Positions 18,657 through 26,957 of a DNA stretch of 64,000 nucleotides are shown here, one piece after another. The DNA lies in assembly GCF_000332645.1 (NCBI RefSeq), contig NZ_AMXN01000007.1, positions 1-64,000 on the forward strand, given 5' to 3'. The position numbers and the translations under genes are program-made. This DNA comes from Bacillus inaquosorum KCTC 13429. GTDB lineage: Bacteria > Bacillota > Bacilli > Bacillales > Bacillaceae. The number at the start of each line of letters is the position of its first letter. Within the stretch, counting starts at the first letter, position 1. The notes beneath the pieces were generated by a model. That model was given only the letters and a program-made list of their open reading frames with translations, did no database searches and was not told where the DNA came from.

Positions 18657-19085
18657 CTAGTAAATTAAAATAAGAGCAATAATCATCGAAATAACTGCAA
18701 ATATTTTTTCTTTATTGATTCTCGTTTTCTTGCTGCCAAGCCAACCATAATGTTCAATAATCATACTCATTATTAATTGGCCAATAATAACTGCTACCAT
18801 AGTGAGTCCAACACCAACAAAAGGAACACTAATCACAATAGATGTTAAATACACAACACCTAAAACACCTCCAAGAAGTGACCATTTAGGTGCTTCAACA
18901 GCATATGAAAGTTTCCCTTTTCCAAAGAATATCCACAGTAAACCCATAATGATTGAACCCATAAAGAAATTATAAAAACTAGTTTCGAGTTGGCCTATAG
19001 TTTTTCCTAGTTCACCGTAGATTGCTCCCTCAAAGCTAAGTGCTGACCCTGCTAATAACGCTAGTATATATGCGAAGTAACGCAT
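18657..19085 (-). CDS. YdcZ-type (DUF606) DMT family transporter, first of a pair
   Basis: A 142-residue membrane protein with about five helices, paralogous to the gene 10 bases downstream. Shared landmarks are VEAPKWSLLGGVLG, GVGLTMVAVIIGQLIMSMIIEHYGWLGS and a C-terminal hydrophobic helix. It is shorter than full EamA transporters (about 300 residues), so it should act as a dimer or with its partner. The ATG at 19085 follows AAGGAGAGGG. A palindrome like the one in the adjacent ArsR-type gene's promoter lies 27-44 bases upstream, suggesting control by that repressor. Confidence 0.8.
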   Translation of the reverse strand: MRYFAYILALLAGSALSFEGAIYGELGKTIGQLETSFYNFFMGSIIMGLLWIFFGKGKLSYAVEAPKWSLLGGVLGVVYLTSIVISVPFVGVGLTMVAVIIGQLIMSMIIEHYGWLGSKKTRINKEKIFAVISMIIALILIY

Positions 19086-19111
19086 TAGATCCCTCTCCTT
19101 ATATATTTAAA

Positions 19112-19129
19112 TATCTAGAATTATCGATA
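19112..19129. promoter_or_regulatory. Candidate ArsR-type operator upstream of the YdcZ-like pair
   Basis: TATCTA-N6-TCGATA differs by one base from a perfect inverted repeat and matches the site TATCGA-N6-TCGATA in the arsR-type promoter, with the same six-base spacer. It lies 27 bases upstream of the first transporter gene. Confidence 0.55.
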
Positions 19130-19141
19130 TTAAGTAGATTG

Positions 19142-19175
19142 AAAACAGAAATCATCCAGTTTAGATTTCTGTTTT
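19142..19175 (-). terminator. Terminator overlapping the 3' end of the ArsR-type gene
   Basis: AAAACAGAAATC/GATTTCTGTTTT forms a 12-bp stem. The last five codons of the regulator (stop at 19161) lie within it, and the descending arm ends in U residues. It would separate the regulator transcript from the transporter pair. Confidence 0.7.
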
Positions 19176-19475
19176 AAAATATTCAGCTATCTGCTGAATC
19201 ACTTCTTCATTTCGCCTGTAATAGGTCCATTGACCATAACGAACAGATTCAAGCAGGCCGGCATTCTGCATCAAGTTTAAGTAATGTGAAACTGTAGATT
19301 GAGAAGCTTTGGCTTTTTCTTGAATATCCCCTACACATACTCCTCCTTTAACACTGACCTCCTTTGGCAGGTGAGCGCCTTGTTTAGGGAAATGCTTCTC
19401 CGGTTCCTTCAACCAATGCAAAATGTTAAGCCGAGTTTCATTTGATAAGGCCTTAAATACATCGATTGGTTTCAT
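19161..19475 (-). CDS. ArsR-family winged-helix repressor
   Basis: A 104-residue winged helix-turn-helix regulator: MKPIDVFKALSNETRLNILHWL, then VCVGDIQEKAKASQSTVSHYLNLMQNAGLLESVRYGQWTYYRRNEE. The metal-binding CVC box of arsenic sensors is absent (only one Cys, in GVCVGD), so it probably senses something other than a thiophilic metal. The frame opens to 19511, but that extension is the promoter itself. ATG 19481 abuts the -10 box; ATG 19475 is about where transcription should begin, so the mRNA looks leaderless. It probably represses itself and the adjacent transporters. Confidence 0.8.
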   Translation of the reverse strand: MKPIDVFKALSNETRLNILHWLKEPEKHFPKQGAHLPKEVSVKGGVCVGDIQEKAKASQSTVSHYLNLMQNAGLLESVRYGQWTYYRRNEEVIQQIAEYFKTEI

Positions 19476-19481
19476 GGTCAT

Positions 19482-19511
19482 ATTATATATCGATTTTTTT
19501 CGATATGTCAA
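19482..19511 (-). promoter_or_regulatory. Promoter and internal operator of the ArsR-type gene
   Basis: On the minus strand, consensus TTGACA (19511-19506), an 18-base spacer and consensus TATAAT (19487-19482). The spacer is entirely a perfect palindrome TATCGA-A6-TCGATA (19505-19488). A bound repressor would block both promoter hexamers. Confidence 0.85.
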
Positions 19512-19600
19512 TTTGGAAAGTTATTAATGCTCATTAGGCACTGTTACTTATTATTTTGCCCTGTTTAAATAGATCGTCCCATTCTTTTTTGATAATAAGC

Positions 19601-19629
19601 AAAAGAGCCGTATCTAGGGCGGCTCTTTT
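19601..19629 (-). terminator. Intrinsic terminator after fhuD
   Basis: The stem AAAAGAGCCG/CGGCTCTTTT with a nine-base loop lies just beyond the fhuD stop on the minus strand. Confidence 0.88.
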
Positions 19630-19631
19630 AT

Positions 19632-20579
19632 TTATTTTGTTAAGCTTTCCGTAATAAACTTCAGTTGGCCCTCCAATGAAATCGGATCTGTGAAATAGAA
19701 GCCAATCGGGTCAATCTTATAGACATGGTCATTTTTAACGGCGCTTAGGTTCTTCCAAATGGAGCTGTCAAATACGCCGCCATCGTCACCGCCTGATTGC
19801 CATGGGCCTGCGAAAATATAATCCCCGGCGAAGTCAGGGAGCTTCTCTAATGAAATACTTGTATATCCAGGGCCCTGGTCAATGGCTTTTTCCTTTGTCA
19901 GCTTTGTAGCCTGCAGGCCGAGATCTTTGTAAATGATGCTTCCGCCTCTTCCGAAATCTTTACCGAATACGTAAATGTCTTTTCCGTTCGTTTGCATAAT
20001 GGAAATGGTTTTGTCACCGACGGCTTTTTTGATTTTTGTTTTAGCTGCCGCAACTTTTTTATCCCACTCAGCCAGCCATTTTTCGGCTTTATCTTCAGTT
20101 CCCGTCATTTTTGCAAATTCTTTCAGCTGTTCGATGTTGTCGAGCTTATCGTATTTTACCGCGACAGTCGGCGCAATTTTTTCAAGCTTTTTCATATCAG
20201 CGCCTTGCGTTGTCCAGACGATAATCAGGTCAGGGTTCAAATCAATGACTTTTTCAACGGAAGTGCCGTCTCCGATGTTTGTGACACCGTCGGTTTTTCC
20301 TTTGTAGTAAGGGTTTTTAAATACATTCTCAGGCGCACCGACGACGTTGATGCCCAGTGTTTTGAAGTATCCGTAGTAGCCGTCTGCCATGACAACCACT
20401 CGTTTAGGGTGCTTAGGAATTTTTACATTTCCGTTTTCAGCCTTGTATGTAAAGGTTTCTTCGTCTTTTGAATCAGAGGAAGAGCCTTTGCTTTCTGAGT
20501 TATTCCCGCAGGCTGCCAGCGCTGCGATCAATAGGAGGGCAAAAAACGCTGCTCCGATTTTCTTGTATGTATGGGTCAT
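19632..20579 (-). CDS. fhuD: Ferrichrome/hydroxamate siderophore-binding lipoprotein FhuD
   Basis: A 315-residue lipoprotein receptor: signal peptide with lipobox LAALAAC (Cys at 24), a Ser/Glu/Asp linker, then a class III (TroA/BtuF-like) two-lobe fold with KRVVVMADGYYGYFKTLGINVVG, DLNPDLIIVWTTQ and a long connecting helix (WLAEWDKKVAAAKTKIKKA). It captures iron-hydroxamate siderophores outside the membrane and feeds them to FhuB/FhuG/FhuC. It is divergent from fhuBGC, with a Fur box 35-49 bases upstream of its start. Confidence 0.93.
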   Translation of the reverse strand: MTHTYKKIGAAFFALLLIAALAACGNNSESKGSSSDSKDEETFTYKAENGNVKIPKHPKRVVVMADGYYGYFKTLGINVVGAPENVFKNPYYKGKTDGVTNIGDGTSVEKVIDLNPDLIIVWTTQGADMKKLEKIAPTVAVKYDKLDNIEQLKEFAKMTGTEDKAEKWLAEWDKKVAAAKTKIKKAVGDKTISIMQTNGKDIYVFGKDFGRGGSIIYKDLGLQATKLTKEKAIDQGPGYTSISLEKLPDFAGDYIFAGPWQSGGDDGGVFDSSIWKNLSAVKNDHVYKIDPIGFYFTDPISLEGQLKFITESLTK

Positions 20580-20613
20580 ATCTCATACCTTCTTTCTGAA
20601 AGATAGATGATAA

Positions 20614-20628
20614 AGAGAATCATTATCA
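20614..20628. promoter_or_regulatory. Fur box upstream of fhuD
   Basis: AGAGAATCATTATCA matches 13 of 15 positions of the Fur 7-1-7 consensus TGATAATNATTATCA. Iron-loaded Fur should repress fhuD here. Confidence 0.8.
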
Positions 20629-20745
20629 ATGTGATTATACCATCGCAAGTGCCGGTTGGCACGATATTTTTGCAAATATATTCTCATTTTTATTTAAAAC
20701 GCTCTATTAAATCAGCGGAAAAAAGTGATATACTGGAACAGCAAT

Positions 20746-20760
20746 TGATAATCATTATCA
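20746..20760. promoter_or_regulatory. Perfect Fur box upstream of fhuBGC
   Basis: TGATAATCATTATCA is a perfect 7-1-7 Fur box, 22 bases before the fhuB start, so fhuBGC should be derepressed by iron limitation. Confidence 0.92.
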
Positions 20761-20782
20761 TTGATGAAAGGAAGTACGGCTG

Positions 20783-21829
20783 TTGAGTCAAAAGAAAAAT
20801 ATACAGACCACATCAGAAGAAATCCAATGGACGTCAAGGTCATTTGGCGCAGTCATGGTCCTTATTGCAGGGATATGCTTGCTATGCCTTGGCGCACTTT
20901 TATCCATATCCCTCGGTGCTGCGGATATTCATTTGCGCACTGTGTGGGACGCCATTTTTCATTTTCAGCCGACAGAGACGTCCCACCAAATCATACATGA
21001 TCTCCGGCTGCCGAGAACGGCTGCGGCCGCGCTTGTCGGCGCTTTATTAGCTGTATCAGGGGCGATCATGCAGGGGATGACGAGAAACCCTTTGGCAGAG
21101 CCTTCGATTATGGGCGTTACATCGGGCTCTGCGTTTGCCATTTCGATTGCGTTTGCCTTTTTTCCCGGACTTTCGGCTATGGGGCTTGTGCTATGGTCCT
21201 TTGTCGGAGCGGGGCTGGGGGCATCAATGGTAATGGGCATCGGCATGTTTTCAAAAGGCGGACTTACGCCTGTAAAGCTTGCTCTGGCGGGAACAGCAGT
21301 TACTTATTTCTTTACGGGCATTTCAACTGCTATCGCAATTCGCTTTGATGTCGCTCAGGATATCAGCTTTTGGTATGCAGGCGGAGTAGCGGGTGTGAAA
21401 TGGTCAGGTGTCCAGCTTTTGCTTATCGCAGGGGCTGTCGGTTTAACGCTTGCGTTTATCATCGCCCGGTCCGTGACAGTACTAAGTCTTGGTGACGATC
21501 TGGCGAAAGGGCTTGGACAATATACATCAGCGGTGAAACTGGTTGGCATGCTTGTCGTTGTGATTCTGACGGGAGCTGCAGTTTCTATTGCCGGCACCAT
21601 CGCATTCATCGGGCTGATCATTCCGCATATTACCCGGTTTTTGGTCGGTGTGGATTATCGGTGGATCATTCCTTGCTCGGCGGTTCTTGGTGCTGTCTTG
21701 CTTGTGTTTGCTGATATTGCGGCAAGACTCGTAAACGCGCCCTTTGAAACGCCTGTCGGCGCGCTGACCTCTCTCATCGGCGTTCCCTTTTTCTTTTATT
21801 TGGCACGTCGTGAAAGGAGAGGGCTGTAA
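20783..21829 (+). CDS. fhuB: Ferrichrome ABC transporter permease FhuB
   Basis: A 348-residue FecCD-family permease with about ten membrane helices. Typical motifs are LRLPRTAAAALVGALLAVSGAIMQGMTRNPLAEPSIMG-like in the first third and AGTIAFIGLIIPHITRFLVG, the loop that contacts the ATPase. It forms the channel with FhuG. The start is a TTG at 20783 preceded by AAAGGAAG; ATGs just upstream are out of frame. Its last base overlaps the fhuG start, so the two are translationally coupled. Confidence 0.92.
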   Translation: MSQKKNIQTTSEEIQWTSRSFGAVMVLIAGICLLCLGALLSISLGAADIHLRTVWDAIFHFQPTETSHQIIHDLRLPRTAAAALVGALLAVSGAIMQGMTRNPLAEPSIMGVTSGSAFAISIAFAFFPGLSAMGLVLWSFVGAGLGASMVMGIGMFSKGGLTPVKLALAGTAVTYFFTGISTAIAIRFDVAQDISFWYAGGVAGVKWSGVQLLLIAGAVGLTLAFIIARSVTVLSLGDDLAKGLGQYTSAVKLVGMLVVVILTGAAVSIAGTIAFIGLIIPHITRFLVGVDYRWIIPCSAVLGAVLLVFADIAARLVNAPFETPVGALTSLIGVPFFFYLARRERRGL

Positions 21830-22839
21830 TGAAAACAAAAACGAAAAAACCGCTCGTTGTGATGGCTGTGACCTTTCTGCTCATCGTGCTGGTCTTTTTT
21901 ATCAGTCTGAATTTGGGCGTCATCAAAATTGCACCGCTTAAAACGCTTCAGGTCTTTTTCGGCCAAGGAACGGCGCGTGACGAGCTTGTCTTATTTGAAT
22001 TCAGGCTGCCCCGGATCATCCTTTCCTTGCTCGTTGGGGCTGGGATAGCTGTTGCCGGAGCCATTTTGCAAAGCGTGTCTCAAAATGATCTGGCAGAGCC
22101 CGGTATTCTCGGAATTAACGCCGGCGGCTCACTTGCTGTGGTGCTTTTTATTTACTTTTTTCAAGGATCAGCTTCAGATCTCAGCTTTTTCGGAACATTT
22201 ATGCTGCCTTTCAGTGCTTTGGCAGGCGCAATCCTCGCCGCGTTTCTCATTTATCTTCTGGCTTGGAAAAAAGGTGTGACTCCGATTCGGCTGATTTTAG
22301 TCGGCATTGGCGTGAATGCCGGATTTAACGCCCTGTTGCTGATTTTTCAGCTCAAGATGGACCCTCATGATTTTATGCAAGCAGCGGTTTGGATCTCCGG
22401 CTCGATATGGGGGGCGAACTGGAATATGATCTGGGCAATCCTTCCTTGGATTGTGATCTTGCTTCCGTTTACTTTATATAAGGCACGCTATTTGAACATT
22501 TTGCAGCTCGGAGACCAATTAGCGACCGGGCTGGGCACTGCTGTTGAAAGGGAAAGACGGATTCTCCTTCTGGCAGCGGTCACTCTTGCCGCTTCATGCG
22601 TGGCAGCTGCAGGGGGCATCGCGTTTCTCGGATTGATCGCGCCCCATGTGGCAAGAAGGCTTACCGGTCCCCGTCACCAGACGCTGATACCGGTCTCCGC
22701 CTTCATCGGCGCATTTCTGTTTTTGCTCGCTGATACGCTGGCGAGAAATGTATTGGCACCGTCAGAAATTCCGGTCGGACTTGTCATTTCCGTGTTAGGT
22801 GCGCCTTACTTTATTTATTTATTGATGAAAGCGAATTAG
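21829..22839 (+). CDS. fhuG: Ferrichrome ABC transporter permease FhuG
   Basis: A 336-residue FecCD-family permease, partner of FhuB. Family motifs are FRLPRIILSLLVGAGIAVAG, NDLAEPGILGINAGG and AAAGGIAFLGLIAPHVARRL. About nine or ten membrane helices are predicted. The ATG at 21829 overlaps the fhuB TAA (TAATG), with GGAGAGGG as ribosome binding site inside fhuB. It belongs to the Fur-controlled fhuBGC operon. Confidence 0.92.
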   Translation: MKTKTKKPLVVMAVTFLLIVLVFFISLNLGVIKIAPLKTLQVFFGQGTARDELVLFEFRLPRIILSLLVGAGIAVAGAILQSVSQNDLAEPGILGINAGGSLAVVLFIYFFQGSASDLSFFGTFMLPFSALAGAILAAFLIYLLAWKKGVTPIRLILVGIGVNAGFNALLLIFQLKMDPHDFMQAAVWISGSIWGANWNMIWAILPWIVILLPFTLYKARYLNILQLGDQLATGLGTAVERERRILLLAAVTLAASCVAAAGGIAFLGLIAPHVARRLTGPRHQTLIPVSAFIGAFLFLLADTLARNVLAPSEIPVGLVISVLGAPYFIYLLMKAN

Positions 22840-22854
22840 AGGAGGGGGCCGAAT

Positions 22855-23664
22855 ATGAATTCATTATCAACAGATCAGCTTGGAATCGGTTATGGAGACA
22901 GGGTAATAGTAGAGGATTTAAATATCTCGATTCCTAAAGGGAAAATTACCACCTTAATTGGCCCGAACGGCTGCGGGAAATCAACGATATTAAAAACAAT
23001 GTCCAGAATTATGCGTTCACATGCAGGTGCCGTCTATTTAAACGGCAAAGCGATTCATAAAATGTCTACAAAGGACATTGCGAAAGATATGGCGATTCTG
23101 CCGCAGACACCTGAAGCGCCGAGCGGTTTAACGGTGTATGAATTGGTGTCGTACGGCAGATTTCCGCATCAATCAGGATTTGGCAGATTAAATGATGAAG
23201 ATCGCCAAATTATCAAATGGGCGCTTGAAGAAACAGGCATGGCTGAATTCGCTGAACGGCCGATTGAGGCATTGTCAGGCGGACAGCGTCAGCGCGTGTG
23301 GATTGCCATGGCGCTTGCGCAAGGGACGGAACTGCTGCTGCTGGATGAACCTACAACGTATCTTGATCTTGCACACCAGCTTGAAATTCTGCAGCTGCTA
23401 GACAGACTCAACAAAGAGCAGGGGCGGACGATTTTAATGGTCATTCATGATCTTAACCATGCAGCCCGTTTTTCTCATTATATGATCGCACTCAAAAAAG
23501 GCACGGTCATCAAAGAAGGCACTGCACTGGAGGTCATGACTCCGGACATTTTGAAGCGGGTATTTCAGATTGATGCTGAAATCGTGACTGACCCCCGTAC
23601 AAATAAACCTGTGTGCTTGACCTATGACCTGATTAAAAACGAAAAAACGCTTCTTTCAGTGTGA
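22855..23664 (+). CDS. fhuC: Ferrichrome ABC transporter ATPase FhuC
   Basis: A 269-residue cytoplasmic ABC ATPase energising FhuBG. Walker A is GPNGCGKST (about residues 38-46), the Q-loop lies in AILPQTPEAP, the signature is LSGGQRQR, and Walker B is [12 protein letters not shown] with the H-loop at MVIHDLNHA. The ATG at 22855 has GAGGAGGGGG upstream. It is the last gene of the operon and is followed by a terminator. Confidence 0.93.
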   Translation: MNSLSTDQLGIGYGDRVIVEDLNISIPKGKITTLIGPNGCGKSTILKTMSRIMRSHAGAVYLNGKAIHKMSTKDIAKDMAILPQTPEAPSGLTVYELVSYGRFPHQSGFGRLNDEDRQIIKWALEETGMAEFAERPIEALSGGQRQRVWIAMALAQGTELLLLDEPTTYLDLAHQLEILQLLDRLNKEQGRTILMVIHDLNHAARFSHYMIALKKGTVIKEGTALEVMTPDILKRVFQIDAEIVTDPRTNKPVCLTYDLIKNEKTLLSV

Positions 23665-23665
23665 G

Positions 23666-23697
23666 AAAAATCCCGGTTCTGAGCCGGGATTTTTTAT
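23666..23697 (+). terminator. Intrinsic terminator after fhuBGC
   Basis: The stem AAAAATCCCGG/CCGGGATTTTT with a short loop runs into a T-tract directly after the fhuC stop. Confidence 0.9.
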
Positions 23698-23835
23698 TTT
23701 CAGCTGTGAAAATACCATTTTTCTATTTGATTGCCTCATTTCAATAAAAAGATTGCAAGTCTTTTTGAATTAATAGATAATATTGGTTAGAATGTTTCGA
23801 AAATATTACATAGTTTACAGAAAGAGGAGATCGTT

Positions 23836-25029
23836 GTGTCCAAAAAGAAAAAATGGCTTATTGGCGGTGCGATATGTGCCGGTGTGCTTGTATTGGCGGG
23901 GATCGGCGCCGGCGGTTTTTACTTTTTTACTCACATGAACCGAGTTGCCGTATCAACGGAGCCCTATGCTGAATCAGTAGCGGTATACATGGGAGGAGAA
24001 TCAGAATCAGGCCAAACGTTTTCTGGAAAGGTTGAACCTGAGAAACAGCAGAAAGTATACATAGATTCAGAGAAAGGCAGCATTAAAAAAACATACGTCA
24101 AAGAAGGCGATCAGGTCAAAAAGGGCGATAAGCTTTTTGAGTATGAGGGCGAGGATCATTCTGACGAAGTTGAGCAAGCCAATTTGCAAATTGAAATGAC
24201 AAACCTCCAAATCAGCCGTTTGCAAAAATCAATAACAGAAACGGAAAAACAGCTGAAAACGGCCGGAAAAGAAGAGAAATCACAGCTTCAAGATGAGCTT
24301 GATCAGGCCAATTTCGATTTGAAAACAAGCCAGCTTGAGCTGAAGCAGCATCAAAAAGAGCTGGCTGCCCTGACGAAAAACAAAGGTTCCAATGTGATTA
24401 CAAGCAAGCATGACGGGATCGTTCAAAGCGTCAATCAGGATATCGCTGACGGAGCAACAGGTGACCAGGCAGCAGGTCCGTATATCCAGATTGTTTCGAC
24501 GGGCAAATATCTCGTCAAAAGCCAAATCAACGAGCTGTTAATGGACACAATCAAAAAAGGCAGCAAAGTCAGAGTCACGCTGAAAACAGGCGGTGAAGGC
24601 GAGTGGAAAGGAAAGGTCACCTCGATCGGCAAGCTTCCGGCGGGAGCAGGCGAGGGGGAGGAGTCAGAAAGTTTTGCTGAAGAAGAAATGAATCCCCAAT
24701 CCTCTAACTATCCGTTCACAATTTTATTAGACAGCCATAAGGGCCTTGAAGTCGGCTATCATGTCAACATCGAAGTGATGAGTGATGATGCTGATGCGGA
24801 CAAGATCAAGCTGCCGACCGACATGGTGATTCAGGATGACGGCGAACCATATGTGTGGAAAGCCGATGAGAAGCAGAAAGCGGTCAAACAGCCTGTTGAA
24901 ATCGGTGAGACTGATGAAAATGACATGGTAGAAATTAAGAGCGGCCTGACGCCGGAAGATTATGTGATCTATCCTGATCCCGCGGTCAAGGAAGGAAAGC
25001 AGGTTACAGTCAATGCTGACACTGAATAA
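23836..25029 (+). CDS. yvrP: HlyD/MacA-like export adaptor protein YvrP
   Basis: A 397-residue periplasmic-type adaptor anchored by one N-terminal transmembrane helix (about residues 8-32). After it come a biotinyl-lipoyl-like half (GSIKKTYVKEGDQVKKGDKLFEYEG), a coiled-coil hairpin with two helices of roughly 40 residues, the second lipoyl half (HDGIVQSVNQD) and beta-barrel regions. It should couple the MacB-type YvrO/YvrN transporter to extracellular export. The GTG at 23836 follows AAGAGGAGAT. It overlaps yvrO by 17 bases; the substrate is unknown. Confidence 0.88.
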   Translation: MSKKKKWLIGGAICAGVLVLAGIGAGGFYFFTHMNRVAVSTEPYAESVAVYMGGESESGQTFSGKVEPEKQQKVYIDSEKGSIKKTYVKEGDQVKKGDKLFEYEGEDHSDEVEQANLQIEMTNLQISRLQKSITETEKQLKTAGKEEKSQLQDELDQANFDLKTSQLELKQHQKELAALTKNKGSNVITSKHDGIVQSVNQDIADGATGDQAAGPYIQIVSTGKYLVKSQINELLMDTIKKGSKVRVTLKTGGEGEWKGKVTSIGKLPAGAGEGEESESFAEEEMNPQSSNYPFTILLDSHKGLEVGYHVNIEVMSDDADADKIKLPTDMVIQDDGEPYVWKADEKQKAVKQPVEIGETDENDMVEIKSGLTPEDYVIYPDPAVKEGKQVTVNADTE

Positions 25030-25702
25030 TATTTCGAAATCGTACAAGCTGGGAAAAGAAGAAGTTCCAATCTTGAAACATATCAATCTGACTGTCCAGG
25101 CGGGTGAGTTTCTGGCTATTATGGGGCCTTCCGGTTCTGGAAAGTCAACGTTAATGAATATCATCGGCTGTTTGGACAGGCCAACCTCCGGAACCTATAC
25201 GCTTGACCAGATAGATATATTGAAAGGGAAAGACGGTGCCTTAGCCGACATTCGCAACGAATCAATCGGGTTTGTGTTTCAAACCTTTCATCTGCTGCCG
25301 CGTCTTACCGCGCTGCAAAATGTTGAGCTGCCGATGATCTATAATAAAGTGAAGAAAAAAGAGAGAAGGCAAAGAGCTTATGAAGCCCTGGAAAAAGTCG
25401 GTTTAAAAGACAGGGTCTCTTACAAGCCGCCGAAGCTGTCCGGCGGGCAAAAGCAGCGGGTGGCGATAGCGAGGGCCCTTGTCAATCAGCCGAGGTTTAT
25501 TTTAGCTGATGAACCGACCGGGGCGCTTGATACCAAATCAAGCGAACAAATTTTATCGCTGTTTTCCGAACTGCATCAGGAAGGCAAGACCATTATTATG
25601 ATTACCCACGACCCGGACGTCGCCAGAAAAGCTGACAGAACGGTTTTTATCCGGGATGGAGAATTGGTATTAGATGAGAGAGGGGATATCAGCCATGCTT
25701 GA
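25013..25702 (+). CDS. yvrO: MacB-type ABC transporter ATPase YvrO
   Basis: A 229-residue ATPase of the LolD/MacB subfamily: Walker A GPSGSGKST (about residues 38-46), Q-loop FVFQTFHLLPRLTALQNVELP, signature LSGGQKQR, Walker B FILADEPTGALD and H-loop MITHDPDVA. It powers the permease YvrN. The ATG at 25013 lies inside the yvrP end and the yvrN start lies inside its own end, so all three proteins appear to be made in fixed ratio. Confidence 0.92.
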   Translation: MLTLNNISKSYKLGKEEVPILKHINLTVQAGEFLAIMGPSGSGKSTLMNIIGCLDRPTSGTYTLDQIDILKGKDGALADIRNESIGFVFQTFHLLPRLTALQNVELPMIYNKVKKKERRQRAYEALEKVGLKDRVSYKPPKLSGGQKQRVAIARALVNQPRFILADEPTGALDTKSSEQILSLFSELHQEGKTIIMITHDPDVARKADRTVFIRDGELVLDERGDISHA

Positions 25703-26921
25703 ACATATTCGAATCTCCTTTCAATCAATTTTCTCTCACAAATTAAGATCGATTCTGACAATGCTCGGTGTCATTATCGGCATAGCGGCAATCATCGCGA
25801 TTGTTTCGATGCTGAAGGGCCAAAGCGAACAATTAAAGCAAAGCATGATCGGCATGGGAAATAACGCGATTAATGTTGTCTATCAGCCGTCGGGCGGAGA
25901 AGAGGAGGGCGGCCCTCAGGTTTCGTATACCTCCGCTCCGCCTGTAGCTGAAGAAACAGTAAAGGCGATCAAATCTGATCCTATGGTCAAAGGATTATCT
26001 TTATATTACTTGTCTGAAGGCGCGAGCGTTTTTCATTTAACAAATGTTTCGTACCCTCAAGTGTACGGTGTTGACGGTGATTACTTTGATATGTTCCCAA
26101 TCCGTATAACCGAGGGGAGAAAGCTGACGGAAAACGATTTAAACAGCACCCGCCAAGTGGTGATGATCAATGAAGCTGCCAGAGATGAACTGTTTCCAGA
26201 CGGAGACGCTCTGCATAAAAACATTGAGATGAATGGTGTGCCGTTTAAGGTTGCCGGTGTTTTTAAAGAAAAAAATCAGCAGGAAAGCATGTTTGAAGGC
26301 GACTACGCAAACCCGGTTTTGTACGTGCCGAAAAAAGTATGGCCGCTCATTGAAGGCTTTGACGCGCCAACGCAGATTGCCGTGCAGGCCGATTCTTCTG
26401 AGCATATCCAAGAAGCCGGCGTAATGGCTGCGGATCTTTTAAACCAAGGACTGTCTGAAGCTGAGCTGGAAAAAGCAGAGTACAGTGTGATGGATCTTCA
26501 GGAGATCGCGCAGGAAGTGGAGTCCTTTAATCAGTCATTTGCATTGCTGCTTGGCGGGATCGCCAGTATTTCACTTTTGGTCGGCGGTATCGGCGTCATG
26601 AACATCATGCTCGTTTCCGTCACGGAGCGCACGAGGGAAATCGGGATTAAGAAAGCGCTCGGTGCTAAGCGGCGTGTGATTTTATTTCAATTTTTAACCG
26701 AGGCTGTCGTGCTGACAAGCATTGGCGGAATACTCGGTGTGCTGGCAGGCTTCGGCATCGCTAAGCTGCTGACAGTCGTTTTTCCGATGCCTTTTATTGT
26801 CTCCGTTCCGGCTGTTGTCGGAGCACTCATCTTTTCAATGGCAGTCGGCATTATTTTCGGCTTGCTTCCGTCCATTAAGGCATCGAAGCTTCAGCCTGTA
26901 GACGCGCTTCGCTATGAATAA
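25695..26921 (+). CDS. yvrN: MacB-type ABC transporter permease YvrN
   Basis: A 408-residue FtsX/MacB permease: one N-terminal membrane helix after KLRSILTMLGVIIGIAAI, a large extracellular MacB_PCD domain (about residues 45-270), then three helices with the conserved VSVTERTREIGIKKALGAKRR coupling loop. Such systems export peptides or protect against antibiotics and toxins. The frame opens at 25674, but the ATG at 25695 has GAGAGGGG at suitable distance. It is the last gene of yvrPON. Confidence 0.9.
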   Translation: MLEHIRISFQSIFSHKLRSILTMLGVIIGIAAIIAIVSMLKGQSEQLKQSMIGMGNNAINVVYQPSGGEEEGGPQVSYTSAPPVAEETVKAIKSDPMVKGLSLYYLSEGASVFHLTNVSYPQVYGVDGDYFDMFPIRITEGRKLTENDLNSTRQVVMINEAARDELFPDGDALHKNIEMNGVPFKVAGVFKEKNQQESMFEGDYANPVLYVPKKVWPLIEGFDAPTQIAVQADSSEHIQEAGVMAADLLNQGLSEAELEKAEYSVMDLQEIAQEVESFNQSFALLLGGIASISLLVGGIGVMNIMLVSVTERTREIGIKKALGAKRRVILFQFLTEAVVLTSIGGILGVLAGFGIAKLLTVVFPMPFIVSVPAVVGALIFSMAVGIIFGLLPSIKASKLQPVDALRYE

Positions 26922-26957
26922 AAAGAACGCATTCAATTGGAATGCGTTCTTTTTTTA
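26919..26957 (+). terminator. Bidirectional terminator between yvrN and yvrL
   Basis: AAAAAGAACGCATTC/GAATGCGTTCTTTTTTT forms a strong stem between the convergent yvrPON and oxdC-yvrL units, overlapping the last bases of both. Confidence 0.92.

Noticed and set aside
19476-19511. Longer ArsR-type protein starting at 19511
   Set aside because: The extra codons are the -35 box, palindrome and -10 box of its own promoter, and the added residues match no ArsR family member.
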